Below, piece by piece: positions 1-6,991 of a DNA stretch of 8,506 bases (position 1 is the stretch's first letter; the number at the start of each line of letters is the position of its first letter). The stretch is from Planctomycetota bacterium. Lineage in GTDB: Bacteria > Planctomycetota > Brocadiia > SM23-32. Position numbers and translations under genes: made by a program. The DNA lies in NCBI GenBank assembly GCA_030604585.1, contig JAUVVP010000055.1:1-8506 (forward strand), given 5' to 3'. Under the pieces are notes generated by a model. It worked only from the letters and a program-made list of their open reading frames with translations. It made no database searches and was not told the origin of the DNA.

Positions 1-1320
1 GTCGGTCGCGGTGGAGTAGGAGCGTTCGATCTCGGCGGCGGCCGATTCCAGCACGGGCTGTATGTCCGCTGGGAGGTCCCAGTAATAGGAGTACACGCCG
101 CCGGGGGCGGGCGTCCCGGCCGCCCGAAGCTGTGCCGGCCTGAACTCCGGCACCATGGAGACGACTTCGTAGGACTCGCCCGGCTCAAGCAGCCGGTAAT
201 AACGTACCTGGTCCGAAGGACGCATGACCGGTTCCCGGTGCAGGAATGGATCGTGTCCCTCCACCTTGACCGGACGGTAGAGCGCGAACAGGGCCCGCAT
301 CGGCCTGGACTCGAGGAAGACCTTCTGGCGGATCAGGTGCGCCTCGACGGGGACTCCCCTCAGCAGGTAGATGGGGCGCGACCTGAAATCAACCTCCGGT
401 TCGCCGCTCGGAAAAGGAAGCGCAGGACGCACCTGGCGGCCCGCCGCGCTGTGGCCAAACCACTGGCCGTCTCGGTAGACCGGCAGGGACATCCCTCGCA
501 TGAGTAGACGCGGAGGTCGGACGTGGGGCCGGCCCACTGCCTCCTCGTTGAAGAACTGCACGCGCAGGACGATCTCCTCGCTTTCCCGCAGCCGCCCCAC
601 CTCGTGCAGCGACACGTTCTCCGAGAACCCCGTCACCTGCTCGGGCAGGATCTGATAGCTTCCGCTGAACGCGCGAACACGCGGCAGCAGCAGGAACAGC
701 AACACGGTGCAAGCGGCCACCGTCAGGGCCGGCACCCACAGGACCGAGGACAGGGCCCTCCACCCGTGCCGACGCTCGCCCCACGAGGCCACCGTGCGCG
801 GCAGCACGCCACCAGGCGGGCGAGCGGCCACAACCACGAAGTTCGCCATCAGGGACAGCGCCGTCACGGCGAACACAGGCAGGTAGAGCAGGTTCAGCGC
901 CCAGATGCCCGCCACCATGGCCTCGAAGATAGTGGCAACCTGGATCAGCCTCAGGTCCCTTGCCTCGTGCGGCCCGTAAAGCTTGATAAGCTGTGCCATT
1001 ATCATGAAATGGGCCAGCCCATAGCTGACGTGCACGCTCGAGAACTGGGATTGCAACAGCCCGAAGGCAAGGGCCCCCACGGCCAGGAACTTGCTGACCG
1101 TCGTGGTCACGTAGGTCGGCCCGTCGGGACCCACTATCAGGGCATGGCCGGCACAGAACACCAGCGCCATCAGCGCATACGCCGACGTCTGTTCGGCCAC
1201 GGCCAGCAGCAGGGCGCCCGAGACGATCACCGCATAGGTGGTCCCCAGCAGGAGCCAGCTCTCCGGCGCGTCGTCCTGTGGGAGCGCTGCCGCACGGGTG
1301 TCAGAGGCTGAATATCTCAT
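1..1320 (-). CDS. TgpA-like membrane protein (DUF3488) with expected transglutaminase domain; 3' end beyond window
   Basis: The frame is open from the ATG at 1320 to the left edge, giving 440 residues without a stop. Hydrophobic segments at about residues 22-42, 47-64, 78-90, 99-115, 125-165 (probably two helices) and 190-212 give a six- to seven-helix N-terminal membrane domain. Then comes a soluble stretch with TgpA family wording: a proline-arginine after the last helix (LLLPRVRAF), TGFSENVSLHEVGRL at about 231-245, and a later 'RGMSLPVYRDGQWF'. KLYGPHEARDLRLIQ around 113-127 matches the conserved loop of the DUF3488 region. Known family members carry an extracytoplasmic transglutaminase-like domain after this point. 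Its Cys-His-Asp residues would lie left of base 1, so activity cannot be judged. The start overlaps the end of the DUF58 gene by 20 bases, suggesting translational coupling; a weak GGA lies 5 bases upstream of the ATG. It is the third gene of a MoxR-DUF58-transglutaminase cluster. Family assignment is firm; the substrate is unknown. Confidence 0.85.
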   Translation of the reverse strand, partial: MRYSASDTRAAALPQDDAPESWLLLGTTYAVIVSGALLLAVAEQTSAYALMALVFCAGHALIVGPDGPTYVTTTVSKFLAVGALAFGLLQSQFSSVHVSYGLAHFMIMAQLIKLYGPHEARDLRLIQVATIFEAMVAGIWALNLLYLPVFAVTALSLMANFVVVAARPPGGVLPRTVASWGERRHGWRALSSVLWVPALTVAACTVLLFLLLPRVRAFSGSYQILPEQVTGFSENVSLHEVGRLRESEEIVLRVQFFNEEAVGRPHVRPPRLLMRGMSLPVYRDGQWFGHSAAGRQVRPALPFPSGEPEVDFRSRPIYLLRGVPVEAHLIRQKVFLESRPMRALFALYRPVKVEGHDPFLHREPVMRPSDQVRYYRLLEPGESYEVVSMVPEFRPAQLRAAGTPAPGGVYSYYWDLPADIQPVLESAAAEIERSYSTATD

Positions 1321-2650
1321 CGAATTCCGGTTCGCTGACGTCTATCGAGACAGAGGAATGCGTCAGGGGGCCGAGGGCGGCCGCGCTCTCCTCCCGCGGC
1401 AACGGGCCCGGCGTGACAAGGCAGATGCCCCCGGTGCTGACCTCGTGGAAGCTCAGCGCGTTGACCAGGTCCGCCAGCGAGCGCTCCGGCGTGGTCTGCG
1501 CCAGGGCCAGCGTCTCGAGCACGGAGAAGAAGTGGCCGCGCCCCTGGTCGTAGGGCAGGGCGACCAGGTCGGGGCAACAGGACGCGAATGCGTAGAAGAC
1601 GTTCCGTTCGGCCAATAGGGAGGCCATGCTGGCCGCGAAGCTGACGGCCTTCTCGAAGCGCTCCCGCCGGGCCCGGCTCTCGGCCGTCGAGTCGGCGGGG
1701 CAGTAGGAGTCCAGAAGGATGAGCAGGCTGTGCATCTCGCGCCGCTCGAACTCCCGCACGTAGAGCTTATGGAGGCGGGCGCTGGTCGGCCAGTGGATGT
1801 GGCGGGGGTCGTCACCGTGCTGGTACTCGCGCAGTGCGCGGAACTCGCCCTGCTGGTCCTTTCGACGCAGTTCGAGGAGCCACTTGGCTTCGCCTCCCTT
1901 GTGGCGGCGCAGCACTTCCCGGTGGATGCGGCCCAGACGCGGCAGCACCAGCACCTCCTGTTCAGGCCGGCTCTCCATGGACGTCTGCAGCAGCCCGAAC
2001 GGGAAGTCAGTCCGTACCGTGATGGGCTGCAATCTGTGGATGCCGCGCTCGGGCAGGTACTGCCGCAGCAACGTCCGGTGCTCCTGGCCCGGCCGCAGCC
2101 GCCAGATGTAGCGTTGGGCGGCCCCGTCGGGCCCGCTTCGCCCGTCCACACCCACCCATAGGCCAACGGCGCTGAGCAGCCGCTTCTCGTTGCGCAGCGT
2201 GAGTTCCACCGAGAAGGGCTCGCCCGCGAACACGTGCTGTGGCAGGTCCCATTCCGTGCCGGTTCCCGTCAGCATCAGGCGCGGAAAGACGGCCGAGCAG
2301 ATGGCCCCGCCCATCAGGAAGGCGGCCGTCAGGTAGACCAGGTTTACGCCCCAGTGGACCGACACGAGACAGAACGTGGCAACCATCGCGCAGTAGACCA
2401 GGCCCCAGCCGGTCAGCTTGTGGTGGAACCGGCGGCGACCGGCAGCAGGCCCCGAGGTGAACACCGCGGACATCAACGCCGCCAGAAACTGCCAGAACAC
2501 CACCAGAATGACGATCAGCAGCGTGGTGCCGTAGCTGTGCAGCACGAGGGTGGCGGGTATGCTGACCGCCGCCACGACCCACGCAGCAATGGCAATGGAC
2601 TGGGCGGCCTGCACCAGGCCGGGCAGTGCGCGCTGTCTGTCTTTTGACAT
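1301..2650 (-). CDS. DUF58 domain membrane protein, partner of MoxR ATPase
   Basis: The protein has 449 residues from the ATG at 2650. Four hydrophobic stretches fill the N-terminal third (about residues 16-37, 43-65, 79-98 and 101-122). A beta-rich part follows, then the hallmark DUF58 motif at about 268-302, containing GEFRALREYQHGDDPRHIHW followed by SARLHKLYVREFE. After this comes a von Willebrand A-like fold start (LLILLDSYCP). The usual vWA metal site DxSxS is replaced by DSYCP, so metal binding there is doubtful. DUF58 proteins are almost always encoded beside a MoxR ATPase, as here, and are presumed to be its membrane partner or substrate. A GTG at 2659 would add three residues, but GGTGA at 2656-2660 sits 5 bases before the ATG at 2650 and acts better as a ribosome binding site. 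The 3' end overlaps the next gene by 20 bases. About 158 bases separate it from moxR, in which I see no clear promoter or terminator. Confidence 0.9.
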   Translation of the reverse strand: MSKDRQRALPGLVQAAQSIAIAAWVVAAVSIPATLVLHSYGTTLLIVILVVFWQFLAALMSAVFTSGPAAGRRRFHHKLTGWGLVYCAMVATFCLVSVHWGVNLVYLTAAFLMGGAICSAVFPRLMLTGTGTEWDLPQHVFAGEPFSVELTLRNEKRLLSAVGLWVGVDGRSGPDGAAQRYIWRLRPGQEHRTLLRQYLPERGIHRLQPITVRTDFPFGLLQTSMESRPEQEVLVLPRLGRIHREVLRRHKGGEAKWLLELRRKDQQGEFRALREYQHGDDPRHIHWPTSARLHKLYVREFERREMHSLLILLDSYCPADSTAESRARRERFEKAVSFAASMASLLAERNVFYAFASCCPDLVALPYDQGRGHFFSVLETLALAQTTPERSLADLVNALSFHEVSTGGICLVTPGPLPREESAAALGPLTHSSVSIDVSEPEFDEIFSL

Positions 2651-2655
2651 TCTGC

Positions 2656-2660
2656 TCACC
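2656..2660 (-). promoter_or_regulatory. Ribosome binding site choosing the ATG start of the DUF58 gene
   Basis: On the minus strand, GGTGA is followed by GCAGA and then ATG at 2650. The 5-base spacing suits this ATG. The alternative GTG start at 2659 lies inside this element and has no purine-rich Shine-Dalgarno match at a usual distance upstream. The choice changes the protein by only three residues. Confidence 0.5.
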
Positions 2661-2808
2661 GCGCCCAGCGCCGCGCCAAGAGGAACTCGGCGTTAGAGGC
2701 CCCACAAAGGACAAGCCGCCGAGACCGCACAGACCACTCAGGGAACGGTGCTACAACCGGTTTCTTGCACCCGGCGCCCCGGCGGAGAGTTCTCTCGCTT
2801 GGAGTTCC

Positions 2809-3780
2809 CTACAGCGTAACGGGCGCCTTCTGGAGGACCTCCCGGACGATCCGCGCGGCCTCTTCGAAGCCGTTGCTGCCGCCGGCGGAGGTCCGGTGGA
2901 AGCGCATCCGGTGCGACAGGACGGACACGGCCAGCTTCTTGACGTCGTCCGGCTCCACGTAGTCCCTGTCCCTCAGGACCGCCAGAGCCTGGGCGGCGCG
3001 GTACAGGTGCACTGCCCCACGCGGGCTTACGCCCGCAACAACCCCTTCGTGAGTGCGCGTGGCCTCCACCAGGCGGATGACATAGTCGAGCACCTGCTCG
3101 GAGACGTGCACGCGGCGCACCAGCATCTGGAGTTCCACCACCTGCCGGGCGCGCATCACCGGTTCTACGTCCTCGATTGGGTGGCTTATCTGCTGGTCGC
3201 GGATGATCCTCTTGCCTTCCTCCGTGGTAGGATAGCCCAGGTTCATGCGCAAGAAGAAGCGGTCCAACTGGGACTCCGGCAGGGGATAGGTGCCCTCGAA
3301 CTCGAACGGATTCTGCGTGGCCAGCACGCAGAAGGGCCGCGGCAGCGGGTGGACCACGCCGTCCACGGTGATCTGGTATTCGTCCATGGCCTCCAGCAGG
3401 CAGCTCTGAGTCTTGGGCGTGGTCCGGTTTATCTCGTCCGCCAGGATGACGTTGGCGAACAGGGGGCCCCTCTTGAACACGAAGCGCGAGTTGCTCTCGT
3501 CGTAGATGTTCACGCCCAGCAGGTCGGTCGGCAGCAGGTCGGGGGTGAACTGTATGCGTCTGAACTCGCAGTCCAGCGCCGAAGCGATCGTGTTCGCCAG
3601 GATGGTCTTCCCGACCCCGGGCACGTCTTCAATGAGCAGGTGGCCGCCGGCCAGAAGGGCCACAAGGGCCAGCTCCACCCGGTCCCTTCTGCCCACGTAG
3701 ACCTTCTCGATCTCCGCAATCAGCCCGTTGATGGCCTCCGTCGGTATGTCGAACCTGTCGGACTGTGGTTCTCTGCTCAT
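2809..3780 (-). CDS. MoxR family AAA+ ATPase
   Basis: The protein has 323 residues, the usual size for MoxR (AAA_3 plus lid). Walker A is EDVPGVGKT at 51-59 and Walker B is ILADE at 112-116, followed by INRTTPKTQSCLLEAM, the MoxR signature region. Sensor 1 is ATQNPFEFEGTYPLPESQLD at about 154-173, with the following arginine as the likely finger. Sensor 2 lies in GVSPRGAVHLYRAAQAL near the C terminus. All ATPase residues look intact. MoxR proteins are cytoplasmic chaperone-like ATPases that act on the vWA/DUF58 proteins encoded next to them. The start at 3780 has GGAG 6 bases upstream (TTCGGAGCCGGCA before ATG) and fits the family N terminus. The same frame stays open upstream to an ATG at 4164, but those 128 extra residues resemble nothing and cover the promoter region, so I reject that start. 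It is the first gene of the three-gene minus-strand cluster; a promoter-like site lies about 170 bases upstream. Confidence 0.93.
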   Translation of the reverse strand: MSREPQSDRFDIPTEAINGLIAEIEKVYVGRRDRVELALVALLAGGHLLIEDVPGVGKTILANTIASALDCEFRRIQFTPDLLPTDLLGVNIYDESNSRFVFKRGPLFANVILADEINRTTPKTQSCLLEAMDEYQITVDGVVHPLPRPFCVLATQNPFEFEGTYPLPESQLDRFFLRMNLGYPTTEEGKRIIRDQQISHPIEDVEPVMRARQVVELQMLVRRVHVSEQVLDYVIRLVEATRTHEGVVAGVSPRGAVHLYRAAQALAVLRDRDYVEPDDVKKLAVSVLSHRMRFHRTSAGGSNGFEEAARIVREVLQKAPVTL

Positions 3781-3805
3781 TGCCGGCTCCGAAACGATGT
3801 CGGCA

Positions 3806-3821
3806 GCCCCCTCCCGGGGGC
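3806..3821 (-). promoter_or_regulatory. GNRA-capped hairpin in the moxR leader
   Basis: On the minus strand, GCCCCC, loop GGGA, GGGGGC forms a perfect 6-bp all-GC stem closed by a four-base loop of GNRA type. It starts 41 and ends 26 bases upstream of the moxR ATG, inside the leader of any transcript from the promoter near 3946-3974. No T-run follows it, so it is not an intrinsic terminator. It could stabilise the mRNA, or could be chance in GC-rich DNA. Confidence 0.35.
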
Positions 3822-3945
3822 CTCGAACGCTGGGTGCGATCGGCTCCTCGCGCGGGGCCGCCTGAGCACACGCCAGATGGCGCTGCCCGAGCTGCGCTCG
3901 CAGGTTTCCCCGTCCATCCCGGGCGGCACTTGCCCGCCACTTTCG

Positions 3946-3974
3946 AGTATATTCCACCTTAACCGGGAAAACAA
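3946..3974 (-). promoter_or_regulatory. Candidate sigma70-like promoter for the moxR-DUF58-transglutaminase cluster
   Basis: On the minus strand there is TTGTTT (3974 to 3969), a 17-base spacer, and TATACT (3951 to 3946). The -10 box matches the consensus at 5 of 6 positions and the -35 at 3 of 6, with ideal spacing. Transcription would begin near 3939 and give a leader of about 160 bases before the moxR ATG. This is seen by eye only; no transcription data support it. Confidence 0.5.
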
Positions 3975-4040
3975 CCGCCATGCCCTGAGGCTTCCCAGAC
4001 GAGCATGATAGGGGCCCAAAGGGGGCGGAGGCGAAGTGGC

Positions 4041-4068
4041 TTGATTTCACCGGTCGTTTCGCTAATAA
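4041..4068 (+). promoter_or_regulatory. Candidate sigma70-like promoter for the GH42 gene and downstream genes
   Basis: TTGATT at 4041-4046 is followed after 16 bases by TAATAA at 4063-4068; taking AATAAT at 4064-4069 makes the spacer 17. This is the most AT-rich patch on the plus-strand side of the intergenic region. Transcription would start near 4075, leaving a leader of about 100 bases before the ATG at 4175. The match is moderate and read by eye. Confidence 0.5.
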
Positions 4069-4174
4069 TGCTGCGACGCGATTCCGAAGCGTGTTCCCCG
4101 CGTTCCGACGTGCCTGCCAGGGCCCTTGAGCGCTCTGTGGAATGCGCATTTCCGGTCCCTGCACGGAGAGGCAG

Positions 4175-6157
4175 ATGAGAATAGGCGTCGCCTATTATCC
4201 TGAGCACTGGCCGGAGGAGCGCTGGGCGGAAGACGCCCGGTTGATGAGGCAGACGGGCATTGACGTGGTCCGGGTCGCCGAGTTCGCCTGGTCGCGTCTT
4301 GAGCCGCGGCGCGCGCAGTACGATATGGAATGGCTCCAGAGGGCCATCGAGACCCTCGGCGGGGAGGGGCTCCAGATCATCCTGTGCACGCCGACGGCCG
4401 CGCCGCCGCCCTGGCTCTTCAACCGTCACCCGAGCATGGTGCCGCAGGACCGGGAGGGGAGGAACTGGTTTCCCGGCAGCCGGCGGCACGTCTGCCTGAA
4501 CAACCGGCCCTATCGCCGCTACGTGCGCCGGATTGTGCGCGAACTGAGCAAGGCCCTGGGCAGCCGGCCGGAGGTCTGCGCTTGGCAGATAGACAACGAG
4601 CTGGGCTGCCACGACAGCGGCCGCTGCTACTGCGACGACTGCGAACAGGCCTTCCGCGAGTGGCTCAAACGGCGCTACGGCATCATAGACAGGCTCAACA
4701 AGCTCTGGGGCACCGTCTTCTGGAGCCAGCGGTTCAACGACTGGCATGAGATCCCCGCCCCCCGGCGCACGCCCGCCAGTCCGCATCCCTCGCTGGTGCT
4801 CGACTACAAGCGGTTCATCTCCGCCACGGTCCGGGATTTCGTCGCCCAGCAGCGGGAGATCATCGAGCAGTACTCGAGCGGCCATAAGCCCATCACCACC
4901 AACTCCATCGGCCTTCATCTGCACCAGATAGACCAGTTCTCGCTCGCCGGGCCGCAGGACGTGGCCGCCGTGGACAACTACCCGGTGGACGCTGAGAGCC
5001 TTGACGCCGTCGCCTGCCAGCTTGACCTGACCCGGTCCGTGATGCGCAAGCCGTTCTGGGTCCTCGAGCAGCAGGCGGGGCCGACGATGATCCGCGCCCG
5101 CCGCGGCCAGCCCAGGCCGGGTCAGCTCCGACTGTGGTCCTATCAGGCCGCCGCCAGGGGCGCCGAGTTGATCGGCTACTTCCGCTGGCGCACCTGCCCC
5201 TTCGCCCAGGAGATGCACTGGTACGGGATGCTGGACGCCGACGGGACCACGCGCCGCCGCTACGACGAACTGAAGGCCGCGATAGCCGAGCTGAAGGATA
5301 GGGCGTCGCTGTGGGAGGGCAGGCTGCCCGATGCGCGCGTGGCCATGGTCCTCGACTATCATGCCCACTGGGCGCTGGAAGCCGACTCGATGGCCGCCGA
5401 CATTGACTACCTCGCCCAGTTCCGCGTGTTCTATAACCTGCTGCGCCGCATGGGGCTGGCCGTGGACATCGTGTCCCCCGGGCAGGACGCCTCGGGATAT
5501 GCGCTGCTGGTCGTGCCGATGCCCGTCCTCGCACGGGAACAGGAAGCGAGGACGTGGCGCGATTTCGTTGTGCGGGGCGGCACGCTAATTGTCACCGCTC
5601 CAGCAGGCTACCGGACCGAGCAGAACACGTGGCTGATGGCCCCACCTCCCGGGCCGCTGAGCGATCTGCTCGGCGTGGAAGTCGTCGAGCACGACATGCT
5701 GAGCGGCGGCGCCGACAACGCGGCCGTCTTCGAGGACACAGAGCATCCGCTCCACAGCTTTTGCAGCGTGCTCGAACTGCGCGGAGCGGAGGCCGTCGCC
5801 ACCTACGGCCGGCAGTTCTACAGCGGCGGGCCCGTGGTGACGTGCAGGGCCGACGGCGAGGGGCGGGCCTACTTCCTCGGTGCAATCGGCTCCGCCGAGC
5901 TGTATGCCCATCTGCTGGAGGCCGCCGTGCGCGATGCGGCTTTGGAGCGGAGCCCCTGGAGCAGCGAAGTGGTCGAGGTCGTCCCGCTTCACACCGGAGA
6001 GGACGAAGACTCCCTCACCTTCGTGCTGAACCATTCCGAAGAACCCGCCCAGCTCGCCCTGCCCGAGGGCGAGAGCAGGCGTGACCTTCTCACGGGCCGG
6101 GAACACTCCGTCAAGGTCCCGCTCGAGGGCTACGGCGTGGTGCTCTTGCAGGGCTGA
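4175..6157 (+). CDS. Glycoside hydrolase family 42 beta-galactosidase
   Basis: The protein has 660 residues, a normal length for GH42. It opens directly with the barrel strand GVAYYPEHWPEERW, and no signal peptide is seen, so it is probably cytoplasmic. The acid/base Glu is E142 in AWQIDNELG and the nucleophile is E298 in PFWVLEQQAG. C107, C151, C153 and C156 reproduce the zinc cluster of Thermus A4 beta-galactosidase, nearly residue for residue. Other conserved parts are RVAEFAWSRLEP (33-44), TPTAAPPPWL (72-81) and DNYP (267-270). The barrel ends at about 385, followed by the trimerisation domain (to about 590) and a small C-terminal beta domain. The enzyme should remove terminal beta-galactose from short oligosaccharides or plant-derived galactosides. 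The ATG at 4175 is chosen because GGAG lies 6 bases upstream and the family starts here; an in-frame ATG at 4142 lacks a ribosome binding site. It is the first gene of the plus-strand run, divergent from moxR. The exact substrate cannot be told from sequence. Confidence 0.95.
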   Translation: MRIGVAYYPEHWPEERWAEDARLMRQTGIDVVRVAEFAWSRLEPRRAQYDMEWLQRAIETLGGEGLQIILCTPTAAPPPWLFNRHPSMVPQDREGRNWFPGSRRHVCLNNRPYRRYVRRIVRELSKALGSRPEVCAWQIDNELGCHDSGRCYCDDCEQAFREWLKRRYGIIDRLNKLWGTVFWSQRFNDWHEIPAPRRTPASPHPSLVLDYKRFISATVRDFVAQQREIIEQYSSGHKPITTNSIGLHLHQIDQFSLAGPQDVAAVDNYPVDAESLDAVACQLDLTRSVMRKPFWVLEQQAGPTMIRARRGQPRPGQLRLWSYQAAARGAELIGYFRWRTCPFAQEMHWYGMLDADGTTRRRYDELKAAIAELKDRASLWEGRLPDARVAMVLDYHAHWALEADSMAADIDYLAQFRVFYNLLRRMGLAVDIVSPGQDASGYALLVVPMPVLAREQEARTWRDFVVRGGTLIVTAPAGYRTEQNTWLMAPPPGPLSDLLGVEVVEHDMLSGGADNAAVFEDTEHPLHSFCSVLELRGAEAVATYGRQFYSGGPVVTCRADGEGRAYFLGAIGSAELYAHLLEAAVRDAALERSPWSSEVVEVVPLHTGEDEDSLTFVLNHSEEPAQLALPEGESRRDLLTGREHSVKVPLEGYGVVLLQG

Positions 6158-6204
6158 CCAGCGGCGGCACGCATCTTCCCAGCTATCACGTTACATCCCG
6201 AGGC

Positions 6205-6990
6205 ATGGACGGCATGGGTGCGGGCGAGGAGTTCACGAGGCTGGTGGACGTGATGCGCAGGCTGCGCCGGCAGTGCCCCTGGGACCGCAGCCAGAGCCAC
6301 GAGACCCTCCGGGCCTACCTGCTGGAAGAAACCTACGAGGTGCTCCAGGCGCTGGACAAGCAGCGTTACGGCGAGCTGTGCGAGGAGCTGGGCGACCTGA
6401 TGCTTCAGATCATCTTCCACGCGGAGATCGCCGAAGAGGCCGGCCGGTTCGACATCGAGGACGTGCTGCGGGGCATCAACGAGAAGCTGGTGCGCCGCCA
6501 TCCGCACGTGTTCGGCGACAAGGAGGCCAAGACCCCCGCCGACGTGCTGCGCCGCTGGGAGAGCATCAAGAGGGGCCAGGAGAAGAAGCAGTCGTCGCTG
6601 GACGGTGTGCCGGCAGAGCTGCCCGCGCTCGTCAAGGCGGTCCGCGTGTTGAGCAAGATCCGCCAGACCGGCGTGGACCCCTTCCATGCGAAAGACGCCG
6701 TCGCGGAGGCCAGGCACTGGCTTGAGAGGCTGGCTGAGGCGGCGGAGCGCGAGGACTCCGGGGAGGCGGCCGGCGCCACAGCCATGTTGTCGCTCGCCGT
6801 GGCCGCGCTCGCGGACAGGCTTCGATTCAACCCGGAGGATGCGCTGCGCGAAGCAATCGGCCGCCTTGGGGACGCCTTCCGGCACGAGGAAAGCCGGCTG
6901 GAAGGCGAGGGACGTGCCTTTGCCGAACTCACCGACGCCGAACTTGCCCGCATCGCCGTCCGCGTGCTGGCCCGGTGCCAGGAGGGCTGA
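6205..6990 (+). CDS. mazG: MazG-type nucleoside triphosphate pyrophosphohydrolase, second domain degenerate
   Basis: The protein has 261 residues, about the size of E. coli MazG (263). The family hydrolyses nucleoside triphosphates to monophosphates and pyrophosphate and is seen as a house-cleaning enzyme. The first domain is intact: LRRQCPWDRSQSHETL (20-35), then the metal-binding glutamates of LEETYE (E41, E42, E45) and EELGD (E61, D64), then KLVRRHPHVFGD (94-105). The second MazG repeat (about 140-230) is recognisable by its helix pattern and NPEDALREAIGRL, but the positions of its EExxE and EExxD motifs read AEARHWLE and EAAGATAML, so it appears catalytically dead. The start is uncertain: an ATG at 6214 (MGAGEEF) has GAGG 10 bases upstream, while the ATG at 6205 has it only 1 base away. 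It follows the GH42 gene by 47 bases, and its stop is one base before the next start. Confidence 0.92.
   Translation: MDGMGAGEEFTRLVDVMRRLRRQCPWDRSQSHETLRAYLLEETYEVLQALDKQRYGELCEELGDLMLQIIFHAEIAEEAGRFDIEDVLRGINEKLVRRHPHVFGDKEAKTPADVLRRWESIKRGQEKKQSSLDGVPAELPALVKAVRVLSKIRQTGVDPFHAKDAVAEARHWLERLAEAAEREDSGEAAGATAMLSLAVAALADRLRFNPEDALREAIGRLGDAFRHEESRLEGEGRAFAELTDAELARIAVRVLARCQEG
6981..6986 (+). promoter_or_regulatory. Ribosome binding site for the TTG-started nucleotidyltransferase
   Basis: GGAGGG lies inside the last codons of mazG, 5 bases before TTG at 6992. This strong Shine-Dalgarno match and spacing fix the unusual TTG start. No ATG or GTG in this frame lies near the beginning of the conserved LLAAGYGTRL motif. 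The mazG stop falls between the site and the start, so the two genes are probably translationally coupled. Confidence 0.75.
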
Positions 6991-6991
6991 G

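Larger units (their letters stand above)
3781..4174. other. Divergent intergenic region between moxR and the GH42 gene
   Basis: These 394 bases separate two outward-facing gene clusters. They contain one promoter-like pair on each strand (minus strand 3946-3974, plus strand 4041-4068), with the two -35 elements 66 bases apart. They also hold a short GC-rich hairpin at 3806-3821 and the two ribosome binding sites at the edges. Reading frames cross it in the minus direction, but their translations have no family resemblance. I see no tRNA, riboswitch or terminator with a T-tract. The local AT-rich patches around 3944-3974 and 4041-4069 stand out from the GC-rich surroundings, as expected for promoters. 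Confidence 0.7.

Noticed and set aside
523..1311. A 262-codon plus-strand open frame across the transglutaminase-like gene.
   Set aside because: Its translation is full of His, Gln, Arg and Gly with low-complexity character, and the minus strand encodes a convincing multi-helix TgpA-like protein over the whole stretch.
2651..2808. Possible internal promoter or attenuator between moxR and the DUF58 gene.
   Set aside because: TTG-containing boxes are present on the minus strand but none has a credible -10 box at 16-18 bases, and I find no compact hairpin with a T-run.
2626..4008. A 460-codon plus-strand open frame opposite moxR.
   Set aside because: It mirrors the MoxR gene, which has intact Walker A, Walker B and sensor motifs on the other strand; no family resemblance is seen in the plus-strand translation.
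3790..4061. CGAAACGA at 3790-3797 and its inverse TCGTTTCG at 4054-4061, the latter inside the GH42 promoter spacer, considered as paired operators.
   Set aside because: An eight-base inverted match within about 400 bases is expected about once by chance, the match does not extend at either end, and neither half is itself palindromic as a dimer operator would be.
3781..4164. N-terminal extension of MoxR by 128 residues, starting at an ATG at 4164.
   Set aside because: The added sequence has no recognisable domain, crosses the promoter-like region and lacks a ribosome site, while ATG 3780 has GGAG at 6 bases and gives the standard MoxR length.
3959..5368. A 469-codon open frame on the minus strand opposite the start of the GH42 gene.
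   Set aside because: It is antisense to a clear GH42 gene with all catalytic residues. Its translation is rich in Pro, Gly, Ala and Arg with no family features, as expected from the opposite strand of GC-rich coding DNA.
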